Shown here: positions 9,019 through 18,276 of the stretch, piece by piece
Numbering within the stretch: position 1 is the stretch's first letter
Layout: every line of letters starts with the position of its first letter
NCBI RefSeq assembly: GCF_002355335.1
Contig: NZ_AP014946.1
Location: 3,549,501-3,613,500 of the forward strand
DNA: 64,000 nucleotides
DNA from: Variibacter gotjawalensis
Lineage (GTDB): Bacteria; Pseudomonadota; Alphaproteobacteria; Rhizobiales; Xanthobacteraceae
Direction: 5' to 3'
The notes under the pieces: model-generated
What the model was told of the DNA's origin: nothing
What the model saw: only the letters and a program-made list of their open reading frames with translations
Database searches by the model: none
Translations under genes and position numbers: made by a program

Positions 9019-10779
9019 CTACGGCAACCGCAACGCCTGCACCCGGCGGTTCGTTGCCCGCCCCTGCTCCGTCGCATTGTCGGCGATCGGCTCGTTCATG
9101 CCCTTGCCGTCGACCAGCAGCGCGCGCGGGTCGGCGCCCTTCGACACCAGCCAATTCCGCACCGACTCGGCACGGCGATACGACAGGTCAAGATTGTATT
9201 GCGGCGTGCCGACCGCATCGGTGTGACCGACGAGCGCCAACCGAACACCCGGCGTTTCGCGGATAGCGGCGAGCAACTCCATCAGCGTATCGGCCGCCGA
9301 CAATTCGAGGTCCGCCGAGTTGAAGCGGAATTGAATGTAGAGATCGACCTGCCCACGCTCACGCAAGCTCTGCTGCACATTCTGCTGCACGGGAGCTGCC
9401 GTCGCGCGCGGCGGCGGCGGTGGCGGCGCTTGCTGGATCGGCTGTCCGTCGAAGCGGAAGCTCGACGCATAGGGCCCGAAGTTGGACGACGAGATGTTGT
9501 TGCGCGTCATCCCTGGATAACGCTGCTGACCCGGCGCCGGCACGACCGTGACGGGACCACCATTCGGCCCGACGTAACCGGCGTGACGCGCCGCGCGGCA
9601 GACGCCCGAGTCGCCCGTGTAGATATCCGAACCCCACACCGAGCCGAGCGTCGTCGCCTGGGCGCTGCAGGTGCACGGCAGCGGATCGAGCTCGTCCTTG
9701 AACGCCGCAAAATTATCAGGGCATTCCTGCGGGCCGGTCCTCTCCGGCCCCGGGCCGAAACGGAACGTGTTGTCGTAGGGGCCGTAGTTGTTCGACGCGA
9801 TGCCGTTGCGCGTCAGGCCATAGAAGAAGCGCCGCGCCGGCAGCGGAATAACGACGATGTCGCCGCCGCGCGCCGTGATCGCACCGGCATGCTGTGCCGC
9901 GCGGCACAGCCCGGAATCGGCCGTATAGACGTTGGTTCCCCACACCGAACCGATGCGTGTCTGCTCGGCCGTGCACGTGCAGGCGACCGGATCGGTCGTC
10001 CCCGCATAGGTCGCGAAATTATCCGGGCACTGACCGGCATTCACCGGCGCGCCGGGCTGTGGCGGCGGAGCTGCCGGAGCAGCGGGTGCCGCCGGAGCCT
10101 GCGCCATAGGCGCGCCACCCGCCGGACCGACTTGGTACGAGAATGCGAACTCGCCGAAATTCGACGACGCAATGCTGTTGCGCGTCGTACCCGGATAGCG
10201 CTGCTGTCCCGGCGCGGGTGTCACCGTGATCATACCGCCGGCCGGCGGGATCGCGCCGGCATGGCGCGCGGCACGGCAGATCGCCGAGTCGCCCGTATAC
10301 GGACCCGAGCCCCAGACGGAGCCCTGCGTCGCCGCATAGCCGCTGCACGAACACGTCAGCGGGTCGACCTCTTCCTTGTACGCGCCGAAATCATCCGGGC
10401 ATTCGAACGGCCCTTCCTTCTCGGGACCAGGCCCAAAGCGGAAGCTCGAATCGTACGGCCCGTAATTCGACGACGCGATGCCGCGGCGCGTCACGCCCGG
10501 AAAGAAGCGGCGTGCCGGCATCGGAATAACGGTGACTTCGCCGCCACGCGGCGTGATCGCGCCGGCATGCTGCGCCGCGCGGCAGATCGCCGAATCGCCC
10601 GTGTAGACATCCATGCCCCACACGGAACCGGCGCGCGTCTGCTCGGCCGTGCACGAGCACACAAGCGGATCGGTGGTGCCGGAAAACGCCGCGAAATTAT
10701 CGGGACATTGTGAAGACTGCGCGCGCGCAGCCGGAACAGCGGACAGCAATGCGACGACAATCGCAGCAACTCTGAGCAT
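9019..10779 (-). CDS. Four-LCCL-domain protein with C-terminal OmpA peptidoglycan-binding domain
   Basis: A 586-residue exported protein. The start at 10779 has GAGGAA six bases upstream and yields a clear signal peptide (MLRVAAIVVALLSAVPAARA, cut before QSSQC). Four LCCL-type domains follow, each of ~95 residues, with a CPDNF/CPDDF beginning, a C-x-C pair, YT-x-DS-x-x-CRAA-x-HAG and a final IASSNYGPY-like block. They occupy roughly residues 24-118, 122-215, 250-345 and 349-443. Domains 1 and 3 resemble each other (PARRFF), as do 2 and 4 (PGQQRYPG), an ABAB pattern. Pro/Ala-rich linkers separate the pairs. The C-terminus (~470-586) is an OmpA-like domain with NSADLELSAADTLMELLAAI, LVGHTDAVG and YNLDLSYRRAESVRNWL, which should bind peptidoglycan. 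The protein is probably periplasmic or outer-membrane associated; the LCCL ligand is unknown. Confidence 0.85.
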   Translation of the reverse strand: MLRVAAIVVALLSAVPAARAQSSQCPDNFAAFSGTTDPLVCSCTAEQTRAGSVWGMDVYTGDSAICRAAQHAGAITPRGGEVTVIPMPARRFFPGVTRRGIASSNYGPYDSSFRFGPGPEKEGPFECPDDFGAYKEEVDPLTCSCSGYAATQGSVWGSGPYTGDSAICRAARHAGAIPPAGGMITVTPAPGQQRYPGTTRNSIASSNFGEFAFSYQVGPAGGAPMAQAPAAPAAPAAPPPQPGAPVNAGQCPDNFATYAGTTDPVACTCTAEQTRIGSVWGTNVYTADSGLCRAAQHAGAITARGGDIVVIPLPARRFFYGLTRNGIASNNYGPYDNTFRFGPGPERTGPQECPDNFAAFKDELDPLPCTCSAQATTLGSVWGSDIYTGDSGVCRAARHAGYVGPNGGPVTVVPAPGQQRYPGMTRNNISSSNFGPYASSFRFDGQPIQQAPPPPPPRATAAPVQQNVQQSLRERGQVDLYIQFRFNSADLELSAADTLMELLAAIRETPGVRLALVGHTDAVGTPQYNLDLSYRRAESVRNWLVSKGADPRALLVDGKGMNEPIADNATEQGRATNRRVQALRLP

Positions 10780-10844
10780 GGAGATTCCTCGACGACGCGA
10801 CAGCGCGCGTTTTTGGACCATGCCCTTGAGATCACGTCAATATG

Positions 10845-12407
10845 TCAGACGAGCAGAACAGGTTCCCGCCCGATCAGGCGCGCCAATTGGCGTAACCGGC
10901 TGAACACGCGATCGCCGCCGAGATCGCCAAGCGGCGCGCGCATGCGCAGCACCAAGCGCCCCGCGCTATCCACCGTCATCGGGGCGCGCGACAACACGCC
11001 CGGCATCGATGCCGAGATCTGATACGCGACACGCATCGCTGCGCCGAGAACGCGCGCGCGATCGAGCATGCGCGTCGACGTCAGTTCGCGCAGGCCGGAC
11101 GACAACTCGTCGTCGACAAGCCCCTGATGACGGAAATAAACCGCCAGCGCGAGATAAGCGCGGCCCGGATGATCGACGCCGAGTAAACCCGCGTGCGCTA
11201 TAATATTCAGCGCCTGCTCGCCGCGATAATCCGGATGCGCGCGCCATCCGATGTCGGCAACGAGACATGCGGCGTGACGCAAGCGCGTTTCCTCGGCCGT
11301 CTCGTCAAGACCGGACGATGCCATGAACTTGTCGGTCCATTTGATGAGCTCATGCGCATGCGCGGGCGCGCGCGAACGCAGAATGTTGAGTTCCTGCGCG
11401 GCCGCAATCAGCGGGTCCTTCTGTTGCTCGCGCTTACTCAAGAGATCGAACAGCAAGCCCTCGCGCACACCGAGCGCCGAGAACACGACGTTGCGCGGCT
11501 TGGCGACCTTCACGACGTGCTCGAGCACCAGCGCGCCATAAGCCAGCAGCGGACGACGTGCGTCAGACACGACTTCGATCTGCGACAGCATCTCGATATT
11601 GACGCGATGGATGAGCCGCGAGAACTCGAACACTTCGCGCGCCGGGATCGAATAGTAATGCGTAACATGCAGCGGATATCCGCGCTGCCACATGTGCAGC
11701 CGCGCGAGCGAACGCCACGTCCCGCCGACCGCGTAGAAGTCGCGCCCTGCCCCTTGCCGCAACATCGCGGCGCCACCGAGCGCGGTCTCGACGATTTTCT
11801 CGGCCTTCTTCAACGAACGTCCTGAAGAGTCCTGTAGCGCGAGTCCGCCGAGCGGCAGCGTCGTCCCGCGCGAGAAGCGATCTTTCTTGACGTCGACCAG
11901 CTCGAGAGATCCGCCGCCGAGATCGCCCGCAATGCCGTCCGGCAAATGAATGCCGGAAATGATGCCGTACGCCGAACATTCGGCTTCCCGTTTGCCCGAG
12001 AACACATCGACGCGCGCGCGGCAGATTCGCTCGGCTTCCTCGATGAACGCCGCGCCGTTCTTCGCCTCGCGACACGCAGCAGTCGCCAGCACCCAAAGGC
12101 GTTTGACTTCCAGGACATCGCACAGCGCGCGATAGCGCTTTAGCGCGCCGAGCGCCTTCTGCACCGCGTCCTTGGCAAGCAAGCCGGTCGATTGAACTTC
12201 GCGGCCAAGGCCGCAGAGCGCTTTTTCGTTGAAAATAGGCGCTGGGTTGCGCGTCAGCGCCTCGTAGACAACGAGACGCACCGAGTTCGAGCCGATGTCG
12301 ATGACGGCGATCGGCGGGCCGACATCCAGCCGGCCCGCTGCAGCGTTCTTAGCTACGCTGACGGCGGAGGAGACTGCGCGGCGAGGATTCTTTGAGCGAT
12401 TTACCAC
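10845..12407 (-). CDS. ppx: Exopolyphosphatase / pppGpp phosphatase (Ppx/GppA family)
   Basis: Cytoplasmic phosphatase of the sugar kinase/Hsp70 actin-like fold that removes terminal phosphates from polyphosphate or pppGpp. It has 520 residues. The first phosphate-binding loop is [17 protein letters not shown] and the second [15 protein letters not shown]. The C-terminal half (from ~residue 320) is the helical extension of long-form rhizobial Ppx proteins. The only good start lies inside the 3' end of ppk, so the genes overlap by 59 bp and are almost certainly one transcript. Polyphosphate synthesis (Ppk) and breakdown (Ppx) are thus coupled. The preference between polyP and pppGpp cannot be read from the sequence. 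Confidence 0.93.
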   Translation of the reverse strand: MVNRSKNPRRAVSSAVSVAKNAAAGRLDVGPPIAVIDIGSNSVRLVVYEALTRNPAPIFNEKALCGLGREVQSTGLLAKDAVQKALGALKRYRALCDVLEVKRLWVLATAACREAKNGAAFIEEAERICRARVDVFSGKREAECSAYGIISGIHLPDGIAGDLGGGSLELVDVKKDRFSRGTTLPLGGLALQDSSGRSLKKAEKIVETALGGAAMLRQGAGRDFYAVGGTWRSLARLHMWQRGYPLHVTHYYSIPAREVFEFSRLIHRVNIEMLSQIEVVSDARRPLLAYGALVLEHVVKVAKPRNVVFSALGVREGLLFDLLSKREQQKDPLIAAAQELNILRSRAPAHAHELIKWTDKFMASSGLDETAEETRLRHAACLVADIGWRAHPDYRGEQALNIIAHAGLLGVDHPGRAYLALAVYFRHQGLVDDELSSGLRELTSTRMLDRARVLGAAMRVAYQISASMPGVLSRAPMTVDSAGRLVLRMRAPLGDLGGDRVFSRLRQLARLIGREPVLLV

Positions 12408-14553
12408 GGCCCGACAAACTCGGATTGGTCATGAAGTATTTATGCGCATTGAACGGCTCGTCGCCGTCGGGGGCCTTTATGCGCACAGAAGTGCCATCCG
12501 GCAAGACCGTGTAGCTCTGTTCGTTGTCGAGAAGGTTCGCGACCATGATCTGATCGAGCACCTGCTGATGCACGGTCGGGTTGGTAATCGGGCACAAAGC
12601 TTCGACGCGGCGCTCCAGATTGCGCGGCATCATGTCTGCCGACGAGATATAGAGCGCGGCTTTCGAGTGCGGCAAACCATGACCACCGCCGAATGCATAG
12701 ATTCGGCCGTGTTCGAGGAACCGCCCGATGATCGACTTCACGCGGATGCGCTCGGACAGACCAGCGACACCTGGACGCAGGCAGCAGATGCCGCGCACAA
12801 CGAGATCAATTTCGACACCCGCATTCGACGCAGCATAAAGCGCCTCGATCACGTCGGAATCGACGAGCGAGTTCATCTTCATCCAGATCGCGGCCGGCTT
12901 GCCGGCTTTCGCATGCTCGGCTTCCTGAGCGATATGCTCGAGGATGCGCGGCTTGAGGCTGATCGGCGAGACCGCCATGCGCTCGAGTTCCGCCGGCTCG
13001 GCATAACCCGTGATGTAGTTGAAGATGCGCGCAACGTCACGGCCCGTCGTCGGATCGGCGGTGAAATACGAAAGGTCCGTATAGATGCGCGCCGTCACCG
13101 GATGATAGTTGCCGGTGCCGACATGGCAGTACGACACCAGCGACTTGCCTTCGCGGCGCACGACGAGCGACAGCTTCGCGTGCGTCTTGAGTTCGATGAA
13201 CCCGAACACGACCTGCACGCCCGCGCGCTCCAAATCACGCGCCCAGCGGATATTCGCTTCTTCGTCGAAACGCGCTTTCAGCTCGACCAGCGCCGTAACG
13301 GACTTGCCGTTTTCGGCGGCTTCTGCCAGCGCCTTCACGATCGGCGAATTCTTCGACGTGCGATACAGCGTCTGCTTGATCGCGAGCACGTTCGGGTCGC
13401 GCGCCGCCTGATTGAGGTACTGCACGACAACGTCGAACGACTCGTAAGGATGATGGACGATCAGATCCTTCTCGCGGATCGCCGCGAAGCAATCGCCGGC
13501 GTGGTCGCGGATGCGCTCCGGGAAACGCGGATTATACGGCGTGAATTCGAGATCTGGCCGATCGACGCTGGAGAGCTGCGACAGTTCGTTCAGCGCCAAG
13601 ACGCCGTCGACAAGGAACACTTCTTCCTCATCGCAATCGAGTTCCTGCGTAACGAATTTGCGCAACGCGCTCGGCATCGCGGCATCGAACTCGATGCGGA
13701 TCACAGAGCCGCGGCGGCGCTGCTTCAGCGCCGTCTCGAAGAACTGCATCAAGTCTTCGGCTTCTTCTTCAAGCTCCACGTCCGAGTCGCGGATGACGCG
13801 GAAGGTGCCCTGCCCGCGTACGATGTAGCCCGGGAAAAGTTTGCCGATGAACAGCGAAGTCGCGTGTTCGAGCGTGATCAGCCGAACGCCGCCGGTTTCC
13901 GTCGGATCGGGCAAACGGATGAAACGGTCGAACTTCACCGGAATGCGGATCAGCGCATTCATGAACTTGCCGTCCTTCTGGCGGACGAGCTGCAGCGCCA
14001 GCGAAAAGCCGAGATTCGGAATGAACGGGAACGGATGCGCCGGATCGATCGCGAGCGGCGTCAACACCGGGAAGATGTGATGCAGGAAGTAGTCTTCCAG
14101 CCACGTCTTCTCCTTCTTGCTCACATCCGGCGGATCGACCAGCACGATCCCAGCCGTGACGAGTTCAGCGCGCAGTTCGAGCCAGCGGGTTTGTTGATCC
14201 TTCGCCAGCGCCGCAACCGTCTCGGCGATCTTGCCGAGTTGCTCGGCGGGGCTGAGCCCATCCGGGCTTTTGGTCGTGATGCCTTCGCGCATCTGCCCTT
14301 TGAGGCCGGCGACGCGCACCATGAAGAATTCATCAAGGTTGTTGGCGGAAATCGATAGGAAGCGCACGCGCTCGAGCAGCGGGTGCGAGGCGTTCATTGC
14401 CTCTTCGAGCACGCGGCGATTGAAGTGAAGCCAGGACAACTCGCGGTTGACGAAGCGCGGCTCATCCGCCGCCGGTTCCGGCACAGGCGCTACGGCAGCC
14501 ACCTCCGGAACAAATTCTTCTTTCAGTTCAACCGCTTCAGCGCGCTGTGCCAT
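12349..14553 (-). CDS. ppk: Polyphosphate kinase 1
   Basis: Transfers the gamma phosphate of ATP to growing inorganic polyphosphate through a phospho-His intermediate. It has 734 residues from the second of two adjacent ATGs (AGAGG is 6-7 bases upstream; the first ATG at 14556 is too close). The N-terminal domain starts [19 protein letters not shown], a PPK1 signature. The phospholipase-D-like catalytic halves contain [18 protein letters not shown] and the autophosphorylated-His region [20 protein letters not shown]. The C-terminus has [15 protein letters not shown]. The N-terminal 30 residues are a Pro/Ala/Glu-rich leader not found in short forms. The 3' end overlaps ppx. Confidence 0.97.
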   Translation of the reverse strand: MAQRAEAVELKEEFVPEVAAVAPVPEPAADEPRFVNRELSWLHFNRRVLEEAMNASHPLLERVRFLSISANNLDEFFMVRVAGLKGQMREGITTKSPDGLSPAEQLGKIAETVAALAKDQQTRWLELRAELVTAGIVLVDPPDVSKKEKTWLEDYFLHHIFPVLTPLAIDPAHPFPFIPNLGFSLALQLVRQKDGKFMNALIRIPVKFDRFIRLPDPTETGGVRLITLEHATSLFIGKLFPGYIVRGQGTFRVIRDSDVELEEEAEDLMQFFETALKQRRRGSVIRIEFDAAMPSALRKFVTQELDCDEEEVFLVDGVLALNELSQLSSVDRPDLEFTPYNPRFPERIRDHAGDCFAAIREKDLIVHHPYESFDVVVQYLNQAARDPNVLAIKQTLYRTSKNSPIVKALAEAAENGKSVTALVELKARFDEEANIRWARDLERAGVQVVFGFIELKTHAKLSLVVRREGKSLVSYCHVGTGNYHPVTARIYTDLSYFTADPTTGRDVARIFNYITGYAEPAELERMAVSPISLKPRILEHIAQEAEHAKAGKPAAIWMKMNSLVDSDVIEALYAASNAGVEIDLVVRGICCLRPGVAGLSERIRVKSIIGRFLEHGRIYAFGGGHGLPHSKAALYISSADMMPRNLERRVEALCPITNPTVHQQVLDQIMVANLLDNEQSYTVLPDGTSVRIKAPDGDEPFNAHKYFMTNPSLSGRGKSLKESSPRSLLRRQRS

Positions 14554-14716
14554 CATTTACCTCTGGCCGGGACCATGCCTCCGGCGCATGACGATAACAT
14601 GACAAGCCGGCGAAGAGTTTCCCTGCAAAACCCGGAAACACGCTAGCAAATCGGGCTTGAGGTCAGGTTACTCTCAGCGATCGCGGGCAGCCGGAAACCG
14701 GCCGCCCGCCATGATC

Positions 14717-15412
14717 TTAACCTTCGCGCTTCATCCGCTCGCGGCGCTTGAGCTCGAGTTCGGTCGGCTCGTCGAGCGCGAACGTACCGCCCGCGACATC
14801 CTCGATGTTCCCACCTCGCGCTTCGCCGCCGCGGGTGTATTGCATCACGACAACGCCGACCGGCGTATCGTGTGCCTTGGTCAGCTTGAACGCATGCGGC
14901 CGCGCGCCGTCGCTGAACAACTTCTTCCCGCCGCCCAGCGTGACCGGGTAGGTCAGCAGGCGCAGCTCATCGACCAGATCGGCCGCGAGCAATGTCTGGA
15001 TGAGATCGCTCGACCCCTGAACCAACAGCACAGGGCCATCTTCGGCCTTCAGCTTGGCGACATCCTTCGCGGCATCCTTCAGCGCGACCGAATTCTCCCA
15101 CGTCAGATCGACGCCTTTGCGCGACGCGACATACTTCGTGCACTTGTTGAATGCCGGCGCGATCGTCTCTTCCGTCATGAACGGCCAATGCGCCGCGAAG
15201 ATTTCGTACGTCTTGCGGCCGAGCAGCAGATCGAACGGATTCCCGAGCAGCTCGCTCATCGACCCGCCGATCTCGTCGTCCCAATACGGCACCGTCCAGC
15301 CGCCGAATTTGAAGCCGCCCGTCGGATCTTCTTCCGGCCCACCCGGCGCCTGCATCACGCCATCGAGGCTCACGAAGGCACCGACAATCACTTTCCGCAT
15401 TACATAACTCAT
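14717..15412 (-). CDS. Dihydrofolate-reductase-like (RibD C-terminal domain) protein
   Basis: A 231-residue NADPH-dependent reductase-fold protein of the RibD-C/DHFR-like group, often annotated as dihydrofolate reductase family. The opening MRKVIVGAFVSLDGVMQAPG, then DLLLGRKTYEIFAAHWPF, LLVQGSSDLIQTLLAADLVDELRL and YPVTLGGGKKLF are the family landmarks. It is longer than the ~190-residue typical form because of a charged C-terminal tail (DEPTELELKRRERMKREG). The start at 15412 (MSYVMRKVIVG) was preferred; an internal ATG at 15400 is the alternative. True folate reduction is not implied; these proteins usually have unknown substrates. Confidence 0.85.
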   Translation of the reverse strand: MSYVMRKVIVGAFVSLDGVMQAPGGPEEDPTGGFKFGGWTVPYWDDEIGGSMSELLGNPFDLLLGRKTYEIFAAHWPFMTEETIAPAFNKCTKYVASRKGVDLTWENSVALKDAAKDVAKLKAEDGPVLLVQGSSDLIQTLLAADLVDELRLLTYPVTLGGGKKLFSDGARPHAFKLTKAHDTPVGVVVMQYTRGGEARGGNIEDVAGGTFALDEPTELELKRRERMKREG

Positions 15413-15473
15413 CGTTTGGTGCCCCAAGGACGCACGAGGCACCACAAATCCGACACCCGATTTCGAAAATTAG

Positions 15474-15597
15474 TAGCCCGGATGAGCGAAGCGCGAAGCG
15501 CCGAGCGACATCCGGGGCGCGGCGCTCCGAGCAACGATGGCCCCGGATGTCGTTCGGGCTGCGCGCCGATGCGCGCTGCCTCACTCATCCGGGCTAC
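15474..15597. repeat. Intergenic palindromic repeat, family A copy 2
   Basis: Same outer arms as the copy at 8898 (TAGCCCGGATGAGC / CTCATCCGGGCTAC) with a variable centre. It sits between the start of the DHFR-like gene and the 3' end of arsC, both on the minus strand. Confidence 0.9.
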
Positions 15598-15619
15598 AGT
15601 CCCGGACGGATCGCTATCC

Positions 15620-15967
15620 CTACAGCACCTCAACCACCCGCTCGGCCGGGCGGCCGAGCCGCACGCCCTTCGGCCCTTCCACAATCGGCCGCTCGATCAG
15701 GATAGGGTACTCGACCATCTTGGCGATGATGTCAGCATCCTTCCACGTTGGGTCGGCAAGCTTAAGGTCCGCATACGCGGCCTCCTTCTTCCGCAGCAAT
15801 TCCCGCGGCTTGATCCCCATCGCCTTGATCAGCGAGGTTAGCTTCGTCCGCGACGGCGGCGCTTTGAGATATTCGACGATCTTTGGCTCGACGCCGCGCT
15901 CGCGCAGCAACGCCAGCGCATTGCGCGACGTCGAGCATTTCGGGTTGTGATAAATCGTCACGCTCAT
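15620..15967 (-). CDS. arsC: Arsenate reductase (glutaredoxin-linked ArsC)
   Basis: A 115-residue thioredoxin-fold enzyme reducing arsenate to arsenite with glutathione/glutaredoxin. The catalytic Cys11 is in HNPKCSTSRNAL, the ArsC version of the motif, and the substrate-binding Arg residues are in EYPILIERPIV and VRLGRPAERVVEVL. Length and spacing match plasmid R773-type ArsC. The start MSVTIYHNPK was chosen over an ATG four codons upstream. It lies 8 bp downstream of a Na+/H+ antiporter gene on the same strand. No arsB, acr3 or arsR is present, so a dedicated ars operon is not indicated. Confidence 0.92.
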   Translation of the reverse strand: MSVTIYHNPKCSTSRNALALLRERGVEPKIVEYLKAPPSRTKLTSLIKAMGIKPRELLRKKEAAYADLKLADPTWKDADIIAKMVEYPILIERPIVEGPKGVRLGRPAERVVEVL

Positions 15968-15975
15968 CAAGATCC

Positions 15976-17544
15976 TCACGTCGGATGCGAAGCACTGGCG
16001 CTGAGTTCCGCCCAGTCCAATTCCTCTTCGAGAATATGATACGCGTCGTCGCCGATCGTGCCGCCACGTCGCAAGGCAACAATGCGGTCCCGCGCCGCCG
16101 CCACGGCGCGCAAACGCAACGGTCCCGCCGGCAAGGCGCGCGCTTCGCCATTTTCCGAGCCGGCCTCACAAAGCTCCACGGCCGCTGCGTATTCCTTGCG
16201 CAAGAGCTTCGCGTTCAATGATCCATCATCCTCGACCGCATCATGTGCCGCACGATACGCAGCGATACGCGCTTGACGCACTTCACGGCCGACCGGATCG
16301 TCATCGCGCAGCCCCATCCATCTAATCAGCGGCTTCAGCGTCAGCCCTTGGACAACGAGCGTTCCGAGCACGACGACAAAGGCAGAGAGCAAGATCAGAT
16401 CGCGATACGGAAATGGGTCGCCGCCGGGCAGCTTCTCGGGAATCGCGAACGCAGCCGCCAGCGTGACGATGCCGCGCATGCCTGCCCACGAGATGACGAT
16501 ACCGCCCTCACGCGTCGGCGGCGCCATGCCGTGGCGCGAGCGGAAACCACGCTTGGCAATGCGCGCGCGGATCACCGTGTTGTAACTCATCACCCAGGCA
16601 AACCGTGCGAGGATCGTCACGGCAAGCACCGCAAGCGCGATCGTCAGATACTCCCATCGCGAGTCCCCGAGGCGCTCCCAGATCGGCCGTAGCTGCAGTC
16701 CGATCAGCACGAACGCGAACGCATTGAGGATGAAGACGACCGTCTCCCAGACCGCGAAAATCGGCACGCGCATGCGCGCCGGCATTTTCCCGCTGCTGCG
16801 CTGCGCGATCGTCATCGCATAAACGACAATCGTGAGAATGCCCGATAACCCGACCTCTTCGGCCGCGATCCAAACGCCGAAAGTAATCGAAAATTGGCAG
16901 ATGATCGCCGTCGGCATATCGGTGATGAGATCGGCGAAGCGCATGAACAGCCGCGCCAGAAAGTGGCCCGCGAGACAGCTGCCGATCACGACGAACAAGA
17001 ACATCGGCGCGATCGACGACGCCGAGACACTCCCCGCCGTCGCCGCGATGATCGCGAGGCGATAAACGAGCAGCGCGGTCGCATCGTTCAGCAGGCTCTC
17101 GCCTTCGAGAATTTTCAAGATTCGATGTGGCAGGTTCACCTGTCGCACCACCGCCGTTGCGGCGGCAGCATCCGGCGGCGCGACGATCGCGCCGAGCGCA
17201 ATCGCAACCGCCCACGACATATCCGGCACCATGTAACGCGCCGTCAGCGCCACCGCGATCGTCGTCGTCCCAACCGCCGCGATGACGAGACCGCCGACCG
17301 GCAGCCAATTGTCTCGCAGATCGCGCAGCGACGTATCGTAGGCCGCATCGACCAGCACAGGCGCGACGAAGAGCGTCAACGCGAGATGCGGATCGAGCGT
17401 CCAAGTCGGCGCATGCGGCACGAAAGCGAGGCAAACGCCGCCGATAGCGAGGAACGTCGGATACGGCGCACCGACGCGCCGCGCCAGCGCGGCGAGCAAC
17501 GCCGCGCCGAGCAACAGCGCGATGATCCACTGAAGCGTTTCCAC
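15976..17544 (-). CDS. CPA1-family Na+/H+ antiporter
   Basis: Inner-membrane monovalent cation/proton exchanger of about 522 residues with ~12 membrane segments. The conserved ion-binding region is ALGAIVAPPDAAAATAVVR with ILEGESLLNDATALLVY immediately after, the CPA1 signature. A further hallmark is GGIVISWAGMRGIVTLAAAFAIP. The C-terminal ~90 residues are a cytoplasmic helical tail. The GTG at 17544 (VETLQWIIALLLGAAL) is the preferred start because the hydrophobic N-terminus follows directly; a TTG at 17583 would add 13 residues. It is followed by arsC at 8 bp, suggesting co-transcription. It likely contributes to pH and Na+ homeostasis. Confidence 0.9.
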   Translation of the reverse strand: METLQWIIALLLGAALLAALARRVGAPYPTFLAIGGVCLAFVPHAPTWTLDPHLALTLFVAPVLVDAAYDTSLRDLRDNWLPVGGLVIAAVGTTTIAVALTARYMVPDMSWAVAIALGAIVAPPDAAAATAVVRQVNLPHRILKILEGESLLNDATALLVYRLAIIAATAGSVSASSIAPMFLFVVIGSCLAGHFLARLFMRFADLITDMPTAIICQFSITFGVWIAAEEVGLSGILTIVVYAMTIAQRSSGKMPARMRVPIFAVWETVVFILNAFAFVLIGLQLRPIWERLGDSRWEYLTIALAVLAVTILARFAWVMSYNTVIRARIAKRGFRSRHGMAPPTREGGIVISWAGMRGIVTLAAAFAIPEKLPGGDPFPYRDLILLSAFVVVLGTLVVQGLTLKPLIRWMGLRDDDPVGREVRQARIAAYRAAHDAVEDDGSLNAKLLRKEYAAAVELCEAGSENGEARALPAGPLRLRAVAAARDRIVALRRGGTIGDDAYHILEEELDWAELSASASHPT

Positions 17545-17589
17545 GAGCCCAAGCCTTCGCTGAAACCAAGCCTCAACCAACAAAATAGC

Positions 17590-18276
17590 TTAATCGAACA
17601 TCTGCAATTGCTCGGCACGAAAAACGTCTGCCGCAAGCGCGCGCGTTATCGGCCGCCGCCGCCGTAACGCCTCGGCATCGAGCCGCGCCACGGCTTCCTT
17701 CGCGGCCGCGAGCGATCGCTCGATCCGCGTCAGCAAATAAGAAATAACCCCCTCATCGACCTGCAGCTGCCGGTCAGCGAAGAGCTTGACGAACACCGCC
17801 CGCAGCAGCGCGTCGTCCGGCGCGCCCAGTATGACTGTCGGCACGGCGCGCAACCGCGACATCAGATCGGGGATCGCGAGATCCCACAGCGTCGGCGGCT
17901 TCTCGGCCGTCAGCAGGATGAAGGCCTGCTCCTCGCGCACGAGATTGAGCAAATGGAAGAGCGCGCGTTCCTCGAACGTGCCCGCCGTCAAATCCTCGAT
18001 AACCAACGCACCGGTCGCGAGTGCACCCGGGACCGTCCCCGATTGCAGCCCACGCCCCGACAAAAATCGCGCGCCGGAAAGCTCCGCCCAGATCGCCGCA
18101 AGATGGCTCTTGCCCGCTCCGCGCGGCCCCACCAGCGCGAGCACGGGCGCCGGCCAATCCGGCCACTTCTCGATCATCGACAACGCATCGGAATTACCGG
18201 AGCTGCCAAGGAAATCGTCACGCGCGTAGCTCTCCGCGTGACCGAGGTCGAGCGCGAGCTGGCGGGCCGGCAACAT
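17590..18276 (-). CDS. hdaA: DnaA regulatory inactivator HdaA-like protein
   Basis: A 228-residue AAA+ protein related to DnaA domain III without the DNA-binding domain IV, i.e. an Hda/HdaA homologue that promotes hydrolysis of DnaA-ATP after initiation. The N-terminus ARQLALDLGH fits the QxxLxL beta-clamp-binding motif that recruits Hda to the sliding clamp. Walker A is VGPRGAGKSHLAAI, Walker B-like VIEDLTAG, and the DLMSRLRAVP segment carries the sensor/Arg-finger region. Its ATG overlaps the stop of the upstream permease gene in a TGATG arrangement, indicating translational coupling. The same permease-HdaA neighbourhood is common in alphaproteobacteria. Confidence 0.88.
   Translation of the reverse strand: MLPARQLALDLGHAESYARDDFLGSSGNSDALSMIEKWPDWPAPVLALVGPRGAGKSHLAAIWAELSGARFLSGRGLQSGTVPGALATGALVIEDLTAGTFEERALFHLLNLVREEQAFILLTAEKPPTLWDLAIPDLMSRLRAVPTVILGAPDDALLRAVFVKLFADRQLQVDEGVISYLLTRIERSLAAAKEAVARLDAEALRRRRPITRALAADVFRAEQLQMFD

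Noticed and set aside
12295-14358. Very long open frame (687 aa) on the plus strand
   Set aside because: It lies opposite ppk, which has clear PPK1 motifs. The Arg/Asp/His-rich composition is typical of antisense frames in GC-rich genes.
15620-17544. Arsenic-resistance operon (ArsC plus transporter)
   Set aside because: The neighbouring transporter is a CPA1 Na+/H+ antiporter, not ArsB or Acr3, and no ArsR is present.
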